Below, one piece after another: positions 10,673-22,600 of a stretch of DNA of 64,000 nt (position 1 is the stretch's first letter; each line of letters starts with the position of its first letter). The stretch lies in NCBI RefSeq assembly GCF_037042905.1, contig NC_087254.1, positions 16,167,103 through 16,231,102 of the forward strand. The letters run 5' to 3'. The DNA comes from Lytechinus pictus. Lineage: Eukaryota; Echinodermata; Echinoidea; Temnopleuroida; Toxopneustidae. The position numbers were made by a program, and so were the translations under genes. Below the pieces are notes generated by a model that saw nothing but the letters and a program-made list of their open reading frames with translations, was not told where the DNA came from and searched no databases.

Positions 10673-13600
10673 GTAGGTACCCATACTTACTTTTTGTCTC
10701 GCCTGCATAGCAGAGCGAGACTATAGGCGCCGCTTTTCCGACGGCGGCGACGGCATCAACATCAAATCTTAACCTAAGGTTAAGTTTTTGAAATGACATC
10801 ATAACTTAAAAAGTATATGGACCAAGGTCAAAGGTCATTTAGGGTAAATGAAGTTTGGTCAAGTTGGGGGTATTTGTTGAATTACTATCATAACTTTGAA
10901 AATTTATGGATCTAGTTTATGAAACTTGGACATTAGGTTAATCAAGTACCACTGAATATCCTGTGCGAGTTTCAGGTCACATGACCACGGTCAAAGGTCA
11001 TTTAGGGTCAATGAACTTTTGTCAAGTTGGGGGTATTTGTTGAATTACCATCATAACTTTGAAAATTTATGGATCTAGTTTATGAAACTTGGACATTAGG
11101 TTAATCAAGTACCACTGAATATCCTGTGCGAGTTTCAGGTCACATGACCACGGTCAATGGTCATTTAAGGTCAATGAACTTTGGCCAAATTGTGGGGGTA
11201 TTTGTTGAATTACCATCCTAACTTTGAAAATTTATGGATCTAGTTCATGAAACTTGGACATTAGGTTAATCAAGTATCACTGAACATCCCCTGTGAGTTT
11301 CAGGTCACATGACCATGGTCAATGGTCATTTAAGGTCAATGAACTTTGGCCATGTTGGGGGTATAAAATTACCATCCTAACTCTGAAAGTTTATGGATCT
11401 AGTTCATAAAACTTGGAATTTCAGAGTAATCAAGTATCACTGAACATCCCCTGTGAGTTTCAGGTCAGAAAACCAAGGTCAAAGGTCAGTTAAGGTCAAT
11501 AAACTTTTGCCATGTTTGGGTAATTGTTGAATTGCCATCATAACTTTGAAAGTTTATGGATAGAGTGAATGAAATGTGGACATGGGTGTAGTTGACAAGT
11601 CTTAGGTCACCGTTTAAATGTCATTTATGGTCAATGAACGTGGTATTATGTCATTATATGAATGGTGTTTTTGTGAATGATTATTTTATAGTAGTTTTCA
11701 AAGTTAGCACTGCTGCTATATTAAATTGCGTAATGCAGGCGAAACTGCCAGAGGCGTTCAACTTTTTCATTTAATTGGCAGAATTTCCATCATGCAAACC
11801 ATGAGTGGATTTGGAAATTATGTGACAAGGAAATATGAAATGTAGGGGCAATGTGGATTCTGTGTAGATGGATTGCATTTTTTTAAGAAGCATGAAATCA
11901 ATAATGGTATTTTATTTATCGAAATCTCAAGCAAGCAGATACAAAATTATTTACACAGTAATATATAAATTTATCAAAATGCATAACATTATTACTATAG
12001 CAGAAATTTTGAATTGTAGTAACAATGTCTACACAATAGATGGCCTCTATCAAATTCAAAATACATATCATTATGATTGAATATTGTCAACAGAATACTG
12101 TATGCACTTTACAGAAGAACAGTTAACAGAGAGGGGAAAAAACAAAGGAATGACCAAGACATTGAGATTCAGAAAAAAAGGGGAGTCTGAGGAGAGTGTG
12201 AGAGAGCAGGTGAAATTAAATAAATCGAAGCAAAAAGAGTAGTCGGGTATACAAGGTATAAACTGACGGATAATCTCCTATCAAAATGTCAGCCTGTTTA
12301 AAAATCTTTAAATCATCACCATTTGATTATTTAGTTATTAGATGATCAACTACTCTTGTTTTTCTGAGAAAGAGATCATTCCCTAAAAACGAATACTGGT
12401 AACCAGTAGTAGCCATGGTTTAGAGATTTCTTAGAACAAGTTGGTATTCGAGTAGATTGTCTTCAACGTTTGGGCATTTCACACTTTTTAAAGACCATTT
12501 CAGAAGGGAACAGTTAGTAAGTATGCATATATTGCTAATACCCTATTCACATTCATTTGGCAGAACCGGTTCTTACTGGACAAAAATAATGAACCTGGGG
12601 AGCATTTCATGAAAGGACTTGTCATACGTTTTATTCAACAAGTACCATTTTATCTGAAGGTTACCATAGTAACACTGCTTCTAAGCCAATTAACATCATT
12701 GAAAGTTGTCAGATCTGGCAACTTGTCAGACAAAAATGTTGATGATACACTCCCCTCTTCGAAACAGTCACACTGCGAGCTCTGGACTGTTTTTTTTTAA
12801 ACATATCTAGGCCGGGGGGGGGGGGGGGGGAGCTCAGAGGCCCCCTCAATGATTCGCGCAATATTTTCGCCTTGCAAATATTTTGACCGTGCCGCTCACT
12901 GAATTTTAACTAAAAAGCTTTCGCATCGCTTGAGACCAATTTTGCAACACCCGGTATGCGGTTCCGAAATTACGCAACATTTTGTAAGTGCATGTCAGAC
13001 CAAAACTTGCTCAAACATGATTTTGTGTTTTCAATAAAAAATCATAAATGTATGATTATTTTTTAATTTGCTGGTCTAAATGGATTTATATAATGCTTTT
13101 CATGATCCAAAAAGAGTCCCCAACAAAGTTCATCGAAAAAACAGTGAGATACAAAAGGTCGCAAAAAACAGAAATGCATTAAGAAATTGCAAAAAACAAT
13201 ATAATACATATTAAAAGAATCTGATTTCGTAATTTTTTCATGTGCATTTGCTAAGAACACCACAAAGAGTTCTATGACCAAAATTAGAATATTGAAGTCT
13301 TATTAAGGGAGTTAGAGGAAAAAGTATGATTAAATACTAATTATGCATAAATTAGCGTAATCACTTATTAAGAATTTGCATGAAATTCTTGTAAGTTATT
13401 CTACAATTTTGTAGATTATGCGCCAGACAACCTGCGTGCCAATTTCCTGTGCGATTGACTGCCAAGATCTCTTGGCCCCCCCCCCCCCCCCCTGGCCATA
13501 TATCCCAAAATACCCGTCCTAGATAGGGTTAAAGGGGAGTTGGAGGAGTTTCTTCAGTTTGATATTGATAATGTTTCCTTTATTCCTGGCTGGGTTATGA

Positions 13601-16600
13601 TGACTTGCGAATGATGAACCTACAGGGCAACATCTCTGAAATTGAAGGTGAACATTATGCCAAGTCAATTGATTTGTTTGGATGGTGGGTGGGGGAATTA
13701 TTTTTCACTGTTATATCAGTTATGCTTCTTCATTCCTGACTGGGAGATGGGGATCTGTGACCTACATGTATATGCCCACAGCCTCGTTCCTGTTAAATTG
13801 TACATGTGAGTGGCCTTGTCCATTCAGATAAGAGATACATATGTAGCTTAATAGATTATTTGACACTTGGCTGGGAGATGAACTGCATGCCCAGTCAAAA
13901 ATTTTTGTCTTGCTTGACGAAGTTCGGCAGAGATTTAGTAATCACTTTTCCTGTTAGTCTGTTCGAAATGTTAATTTTTTTGTCCAACTTGCTCTCATTT
14001 CTTTATTTCTGCATCAGTTATGTTCATGCTTAAGAAATATGTTTAGTAATACCACATGTGGGCCAAAGGTCATCTAGAGGTCAAAAGGTGAAATGATATG
14101 AGGTCATGTTCATCCTTTAAAAAATAATAATTTTTTGCTCAATTTTTAATATGTCCATTTATATAGCGCAGGTACTATGTACATATGCTCAACTGTGCTT
14201 TGATACTTTGTATCATATTATTACCCCGGCTGTAGCTGAGCCGCCATATTAATAGGCGCTATCCAACCTCACCTGGGTAGAGTGCAGCACAATGTGGATA
14301 AATTTCTTGCCGAAGGAAATTACGCCATGGCTGGGATTCCAACCCATGACCCTCTGTTTCAAAGTCCTGAGACTAATCCACTTGGCCACAACGCTCTTCA
14401 ATTTGCTCTCATTTCCTAATTTCTGCATCAATCATGTTCACACTTGGTACAAATGATCCTTTGGTAATACCACATATCTGTTGTTCAGGATGATGGTCAT
14501 CAAGGGGTCAAAATGTCAAGTTTTGTTTCAAACTCTCTTTATAAATTTCCAGATCAATTTTGTTTACACTTTCACATTTCTTTTAATTTCTCCATCAGTT
14601 ATGTCAACACCTGGTACAAATGATCCTTGGGTAATACCACATGTGTGGCCATGAGGATGATGGGGTCAGAGGTTATCTAGGGGTCAAAAGGTCAACTTGC
14701 TCCCATTTCTTCATTTCTACATCAAATATTTCTTCATTTCCAGATTAATTTTGTTTACACTTGGTACTGGGTAATACCATGTGTGTCTATGAGGACCATG
14801 GAGTCAGAGGTCATCTAGGGGTCAAAAGGTCAACTTGCTCTCATTTCTTTATTTCTGTATCAATTGTGTTCACACTTGGTACAAATGATCTTAGGGTATA
14901 CCACATGTGTGTTCATGAGGATGAGGGAGTCGGAGGACATCTAGGGGTCAAAAGATCATATTGCATATATATAAAAGTTATTGATTGCAAAATCAGGCAA
15001 GACTCATGGTTCGTGAACCATCTTGTATAGTTTTATGTATTTTCATAGTTTACATAGATCAAGGATATTCTGGCAGGTAATGATGGTCAGTGAATTATGT
15101 GCCTATAATCTAGATGTAGGCTGCACCTTTTTACTTTGTTATGGGTCTAATGCTGTTTTTACGAAACGGTGGCAATAAGTCTTTATACCAAACGAACATC
15201 AGGTGGCATTTTTTTGTAATAAAAATCCCTCACCAAATCTTAGATGATATACAAACAAGTAATGTAAGACTGGATTGTAAGCATTCGTAGTCCTCAGCAT
15301 TGGATGTATTGCTGATTATTTACTTCAATAATCGTGATGTAGCCATCTACTTTTGCTAGTTTATGTTTCATGAACTGCCCTCGAATACAGTACACAGATT
15401 TTTGCACAACAGTAAGTACTTCTGTTCACTCCCATATCATGCTAGCATGCACACTATAAACATCCCCTTTTTTGCTCTCGCTGAGTGAATATGTCTCCAA
15501 GAAAGTCACTTTTTGAAAGAGCTAAATACAATTTTAGGCCGTATTTTCTTGCTTCTTTGCAACCATAATCATTTGCCTACACTTTTTTTGCTTCAGTACT
15601 TTTAGTTTGGCTCTCTGAGCTTGGCTTCTTCCTTTCTAACCCAGTGTACTGCTTGTACAGTGTCTATGCAAGGTCTTTTCCTCCTACAGCTTTCCTGCGC
15701 TCTCTCTTGCATGATAGCTTTTTTGCTTAACGCTTGGTCTTAATTTATTCTCGATCTTCCTTTGTGATGTGAATATTTTAAATAAAACAAAGCCGGACCC
15801 AAGTCTCCCGGGGCCGCAAACCTCCCGTTGTGCTATAACAACCCCAGTATTATACCCTTCTCCTCGGCACTTAGTGCTGTACTGGGAATTGTTACCTATG
15901 ACTTGTTGTTGGAGGACACAATCAATTTTACCTCAAGCTGTTTTGTTATAAATCATTGAGGAAACTTATGATTTTCATAATAGCTGGGAGATGTTCGGCT
16001 GTGTGATTTGTTGGGATTGTTGTTGGGGTGGGGGAGGGGAGTGAAAGGTAGGGCGATGAGGGGCTTTCAGGAGTTGGATTATTTGAATTCTTCTATTAAG
16101 TTTGATAGCCGTAGTATTTTATTTATTCCTGACTGGAATATGGTGACCAATTCCTACTTGACATAAAGTAATGCAATACCGCAATAACTAGACGGTGGTG
16201 CCTTTGCAGCCACGGTTTGTATTCCTCTGCATCAGACGTATTGCTTTCTTTTCGCAAAAAAGCACTAGACTAGTAAATGTAAGACAAAAGCTGCTGTCTC
16301 TAATTCTGCTTAGATGAGTTTAGTGATGTTTTTTAAGGCCTTGCATGCCCCTTATTAAGATGAATAGCCTCGGCCAGTCAGATAAGGAGATGTATGTAGC
16401 TTTAGTTAATAACTGGCTTGGAGATGGTGATCTGTAAATTATGTGTCGAGTGGCCCTTGCCTACACACTAGTACTATCAAACTGTAAGGGAACGGCATGA
16501 TCAGTAAGAGTTATATATATTTCTGAATAGTTTCAGAACATAGTTTATGAACATATTTGCTGGGAGGTGGTGGCCTGTAAATTATGTGCCTACTGGGCAA

Positions 16601-19600
16601 TGTCCCTTGAATTGTTCATGCAGAGACAAGTCCACCCCAACAAAAAGTTGATTCGAATAAGTAAAGAAAAATCCAACGAGCATAACACTGAAAATTTCAT
16701 CAAAATCGGATATAAAATAAGAAAGTTATGACATTTTAAAGTTTCACTTAATTAATTAATCTATTCAAATCAACTTTTTTCTGGGGTGGACTTGACCTTG
16801 TAGGTGAACAGCCATGCTCGGTCAGATGATTTGTTTGGATTGTTTCCAGGGGTGGGGGAAGGGAGGGGGAGGGATGTTATAATACATGGTTTACACATAT
16901 TTTTGCTGGGAGATGGTGGCCTGTGAATTATGTGCCTACCGGGCAACGACCCTTGAACTGTAGGTGAACGGCCACGCCCAGTTAAATGATTTGTTTAGAT
17001 TGTTGCCAGGGGTGTTGGGACAGGGAGGGGGAGGGATGTTTTTCAATAGTTTTAATCCCTAGTTTACATGTATTTTGCCTTGGAGATGGCGGCCTGTGAA
17101 TTATGTGCCAACTGGGCAACAACCCTTGGACTGTAGATGAAAAGCCAAGCCCGGTCAGATGAGTTTTTATGATTGTTGCCAGGGGTGGGATGGGGAGGGG
17201 AGGGATTTTTTCAATAGTTTTAATACGTAGTTTCAATATATTTTGGCTGGGAGATGGTGGCCTGTGAATTATGTGCCTACTGGGCAACGTCCCTTAAACT
17301 GTAGGTGAACGGCCACGCCCAGTTAAATGATTTGTTTGGATTATTGCCAGGGGTGGGAGGGGTAGGGATGTTCTTTATTAATTAAAATATGTAGTTTACA
17401 TACATTTTGGCTGGGAGATGGCCTGTGAATTATGTGCCTACCGGATACTGTACCTTGAACTGTAGATGAACGGCAACGCCCGGTCAGATGATGTGTTTGG
17501 ATTGTTGCCAGGGATGGGAGGTGAAGGGGAAGGATTGCCAGGGTGGGGTAGGGGAGTGAAAGGTAGGGAGATGAGGGGCTTTCAAGAGTTGGATTATTTG
17601 AGTTCTACTATTAGGTTTGATGTCAATAGCATTTTCATTTATCCCTGACTGGAATATAGTGACCTGTGAATGATGTGCCAACCTATAATTTATGAAGAGG
17701 CTGCAGCTTTTGTCTTGGTTATGAGTCTGATGCTCTTATGCGAATCGTCAGCAAAATGTTTTTATATTTAAGAATGTCTAGTGGCAGGTTTTTGTAATGG
17801 AAAAGTCTGCTAATTCCTACTTTACATTTAAATTAATGCAGTACTGGAATAACTAGATGGTGGTGCCTTTGCAGCCACTGTTTGAATTCCTCTGCATCAG
17901 ACGTCTTGCTTTCTTTTCGCAAAATAGCACTAGACTGGTAAATGTAAGACAAAAGCTGCTCTCTCTAATTCTGCTTAGATGAGTTTAATGTTGTTTTGTA
18001 AGGCCTTGCATGCCTCTTATTAATTAAGATGAATAGCCTCGGCCAGTCAGATAAGGATATGTATGTAGCCTTAGTTAATAACTGTCTTGGAGATGGTGAT
18101 CTGTTCATTATGTGTTGAGTGGCCCTTGCCTACACACTGTAGTACTATCAAACCGTAAGGGATCGGCATGATCAGTCAGAGATATATTATATTTTTTAAT
18201 AGTTTTAGTACATAGTTTATAAACATTTTTGCTGGAAGGTAGTGGCCTGTAAATTGTGTGCCTACTGGGCAATGTCCCTTGAATTGTTCATGCTTTAAGG
18301 ACAAGTCCACCCCAACAAAAAGTTGATTCCAATAAGTAGAGAAAAATCCAACAAGCATAACACTGAAAATTTCATCAAAATCGGATATAAAATAAGAAAG
18401 TTATGACATTTTAAAGTTTCACTTAATCAATTAATCTATTCAAATCAACATTTTTCTGGGGTGGACTTGACCTTGTAGGTGAACAGCCATGCTCGGTCAG
18501 ATGATTTGTTTGGATTGTTGCCAGGGGTGGGGGAAGGGAGGGGGAGGGATGTTATAATACATGGTTTACACACATTTTGGCTGGGAGATGGTGGCCTGTG
18601 AATTATGTGCCTACCGGGCAACGACCCTTGAACTGTAGGTGAACGGCCACGCCCAGTTAAATGATTTGTTTAGATTGTTGCCAGGGGTGTTGGGACAGGG
18701 AGGGGAGGGATGTTTTTCAATAGTTTTAATCCCTAGTTTTTGCCTTGGAGATGGTGGCGTGTGAATTATGTGCCAACTGGGCAACAACCCTTGGGCTGTA
18801 GATGAAAAGCCAAGCCCGGTCAGATGAGTTTTTATGATTGTTGCCAGGGGTGGGATGGGGAGGGGGAGGGATTTTTTCAATAGTTTTAATATGTAGTTTC
18901 AATATATTTTGGCTGGGAGATGGTGGCCTGTGAATTATGTGCCTACCGGGCAACGTCCCTTAAACTGTAGGCGAACGGCCACGCCCAGTTAAATGATTTG
19001 TTTGGATTATTGCCAGGGGTGGGAGGGATAGGGATGTTCTTTATTAATTAATATATGTAGTTTACATACATTTTGGCTGGGAGATGGCCTGTGAATTATG
19101 TGCCTACCGGGCAACGTCCCTTGAACTGTAGATGAAAGGCAACGTCCAGTCAGATGATTTGTTTGGATTGTTGCCAGGGGTGGGAGGGGAGGAATGTTCT
19201 TTAATGGTTTGAATATGTAGTTTACATACATTTTGGCTGGGAGATGGCCTGTGAATTACGTGCCTTCCAGGCACTGTCCCTTGAACTGTAGATGAACGGC
19301 AATGCCCGGTCAGATGATTTGTTTGGATTGTTGCCAGGGTGGGGTAGGGGAGTGAAAGGTAGGGAGATGAGGGGCTTTCAAGAGTTGGATTATTTGAGTT
19401 CTACTATTAGGTTTGATGTCAATAGTATTTTATTGATCCCTGACTGGAATATGGTGACCTGTGAATGATGTGCCAACCTATAATTTATGAAGAGGCTGCA
19501 GCTTTTGTCTTAGTTATGAGTCTGATGCTCTTATGTGCATCGTCAGCAAAATGTTTTTATATTTATGAATGTCTAGTGGCAGGTTTTTGTAATGGAAAAG

Positions 19601-22600
19601 TGTGCCAATTCCTACTTGACATTTAAAGTAATGCATTACCGGAATAACTACATGTAGATGGTGATGCCTTTGCAGCCACTGTTTGAATTCCTCTGCATCA
19701 GACGTATTGCTTTCTTTTTCCAAAATAGCACTAGACTGGTAAATGTAAGACAAAAGCTGCTGTCTCTAATTCTGCTTCTTTGAGTTTAATGATGTTTTTG
19801 TCTCACCAGCATAGCAGAGTGAGACTATAGGCGCCGCTTTTCCGACGGCGACGGCGGCGGCGGCGTCAACACCAAATCTTAACCTGAGGTTAAGTTTTTG
19901 AAATGACAGCATAACTTAGAAAGTATATGGACCTAGTTCATGAAACTTGGCCATAAGGTTAATCAAGTATTACTGAACATCCTGCCTGAGTTTCATGTCA
20001 CATGACCAAGGTCAAAGGTCATTTAGGGTCAATGAACTTAGACCATGTTGGGGGAATCAACATCAAAATCTTAACCTAAGGTTAAGTTTTTGAAATGTCA
20101 TCATAACTTAGAAAATATATGGACCTAGTTCATGAAACTTATACATAAGGTTAATCAAGTATCACTGAACATCCTGCATGAGTTTCACATCACATGACCA
20201 AGGTCAAAGGTCATTTAGGGTCAATGAACTTTGGCCGAATTGGGGGTATCTGTTGAATTACCATCCTAACTTTGAAAGTTTATGAATCTGATTCATGAAA
20301 CTTGGACATAATAGTAATCAAGTATTACTGAACATCCTGTGCAAGTTTCAGGTCACATGATCAAGGTCAAAGGTCATTTAGGGTCAATGAACTTTGGCCA
20401 AATTGGGGTATTTGTTGAATTACAGCCATAAATTTGAAAGTGTGTTGGTCTAGTTCATAAAACTTGGACATAATAGTAATCAAGTATCACTGAACATCCT
20501 GTGCGAGTTTCAGGTCACATGATCAAGGTCAAAGGTCATGTAAGGTCAAAGAACTTTGGCCACGTTGGGGGTATTTGTTGAATTGCCATCATATCTCTAT
20601 AAGTGTATTGGTCTAGTTCATAAAACGTGGAAATAAGAGTAACCAAGTATCACTGAACATCTTGTGCGAGTTATAGTAGTTTTCAAAATCAGCACTGCTG
20701 CTATATTGAATCGCGTGATGCAGGTGAGACGGCCAGAGGCATTCCACTTGTTTAAGGCCTTGCATTCCCCTTATTAATTAAGATGAATAGCCTCGGCCAG
20801 TCAGATAAGATGTATGTAGCTTCAGTTAATAACTGGCTTGGAGATGGTGATCTGTTCATTATGTGTCGAGTGGCCCTTGCCTACACACTGTAGTACTATC
20901 AAACCGTAAGGGATCGGCATGATCATTAATACATTGGTCACATTCGTTCTACGGTGGCCGTACGGCGAGTCGAAAAACAGCCGTTTTAACATTAAGTACC
21001 AGCTACATATACGTGGTTTTACTAAAAATGAATAAAACGGCTGTTTTCGACTCGCCGTACGGATGCCGTGGAGCAAATGTGACCGTGGTATAAGAGATAT
21101 ATATTTTTGAATAGTTTTAGTACAGAGTTTATAAACATTTTTGCTGGAAGGTAGTGGCCTGTAAATTATGTGCCTACTGGGCAATGTCCCTTGAATTGTT
21201 CATGCTTTAAGGACAATATCACCCCAACAAAAAGTTGATTCGAATAAATAGAGAAAAATCCAACAAGCATAACACTGAAAATTTCATCAAAATCGGATGT
21301 AAAATAAGAAAGTTATGACATTTTAAAGTTTCACTTAATTTCACAAAACAGCTATATTCACATCCTTGTTGGTATGCAAATTAGGAGACTGATGACATCA
21401 CTCACTCACTATTTCTTTTGTATTTTATTATATGAAATATGAAATATTCAAATTTTCTCCCTGTTGTCGTGTGAAACAACGATTTATTCCTCCAGGGCTG
21501 AACATGTGCAATTAGCATTGTTTAATACTGAATGGTTCAATCAAGTTGGTCCTTATTGTCAAATCTTTTAAAAATGAAATATTGTATAATTCAAACAATA
21601 AAAACAAAAGAAATAGTGAGGGACATCATCGACTGTCTCATTTGCATGTCACTGAGTTGCGCATATCGCTGTTTTGTGAAAAATAAGCGAAACTTTAAAA
21701 TGTCATAACTTTCTTATTTCACATCCGATTTTGATGAAATTTTCAGCATAATGCTTGTTTGATTATTCTCTATTTATTCAAATCAACATTTTTCTGGGGT
21801 GGACTTGACCTTGTAGGTGAACAGCCATTCTCGGTCAGATGATTTGTTTGGATTGTTGCCAGGGGTGGGGGAAGGGAGGGGGAGGGATGTTATAATACAT
21901 GGTTTACACACATTTTGGCTGGGAGATGGTGGCCTGTGAATTATGTGCCTACCGGGCAACGACCCTTGAACTGTAGGTGAACGGCCACGCCCAGTTAAAT
22001 GATTTGTTTAGATTGTTGCCAGGGGTGTTGGGACAGGGAGGGGAGGGATTTTTTCAATAGTTTTAATCCCTAGTTTACATGTATTTTGCCTTGGAGATGG
22101 CGGCCTGTGAATTATGTGCCAACTGGGCAACAACCCTTGGACTGTAGATGAAAAGCCAAGCCCGGTCAGATGAGTTTTTATGATTGTTTCCAGGGGTGGG
22201 ATGGGGAGGGGGAGGGAATTTTTTAATAGTTTTAATATGTAGTTTCAATATATTTTGGCTGGGAGATGGTGGCCTGTGAATTATGTGCCTACCGGGCAAC
22301 GTCCCTTAAACTGTAGGTGAACGGCCACGCCCAGTTAAATGGTTTGTTTGGATTATTGCCAGGGGTGGGAGGGGTAAGGATGTTCTTTATTAATTAAAAT
22401 ATGTAGTTTACATACATTTTTGCTGGGAGATTGCCTGTGAATTATGTGCCTACCGGGCACTGTCCCTTGAACTGTAGATGAAAGGCAACATCCAGTCAGA
22501 TGATTTGTTTGGATTGTTGCCAGGGGTGGGAGGGGGAGGAATGTTTACATGTTTTCAACTCTTTCAAAATTGATATGTTCGCTTAATTCTAAATGCTGAC

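Larger units (their letters stand above)
15100..22545. repeat. Higher-order tandem array: ~1.7-1.8-kb units built from 165-185-bp subrepeats
   Basis: The subrepeat carries GGGAGATGGTGGCCTGTG, AATTATGTGCCTACCGGGCA, CTTGAACTGTAGGTGAACGG, CCACGCCCAGTTAAATGATT and a G-rich GCCAGGGGTGGGAGGGG. Larger units are marked by AGGCCTTGCATGCC-type words at about 16338, 18001 and 20756, and by CCTATAATTTATGAAGAGGC at about 17680 and 19477. Spacings are about 1.66 and 1.80 kb, and 2.75 kb where a 950-bp element (19795-20750) was inserted. Many short minus-strand ORFs repeat the same low-value peptide and are not genes. Confidence 0.85.

Noticed and set aside
16982..19231. Several minus-strand ORFs sharing a Gly/Pro/His-rich peptide with [12 protein letters not shown]
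   Set aside because: They are the same tandem DNA subrepeat read in one frame, with stops in most units; no sign of coding selection.
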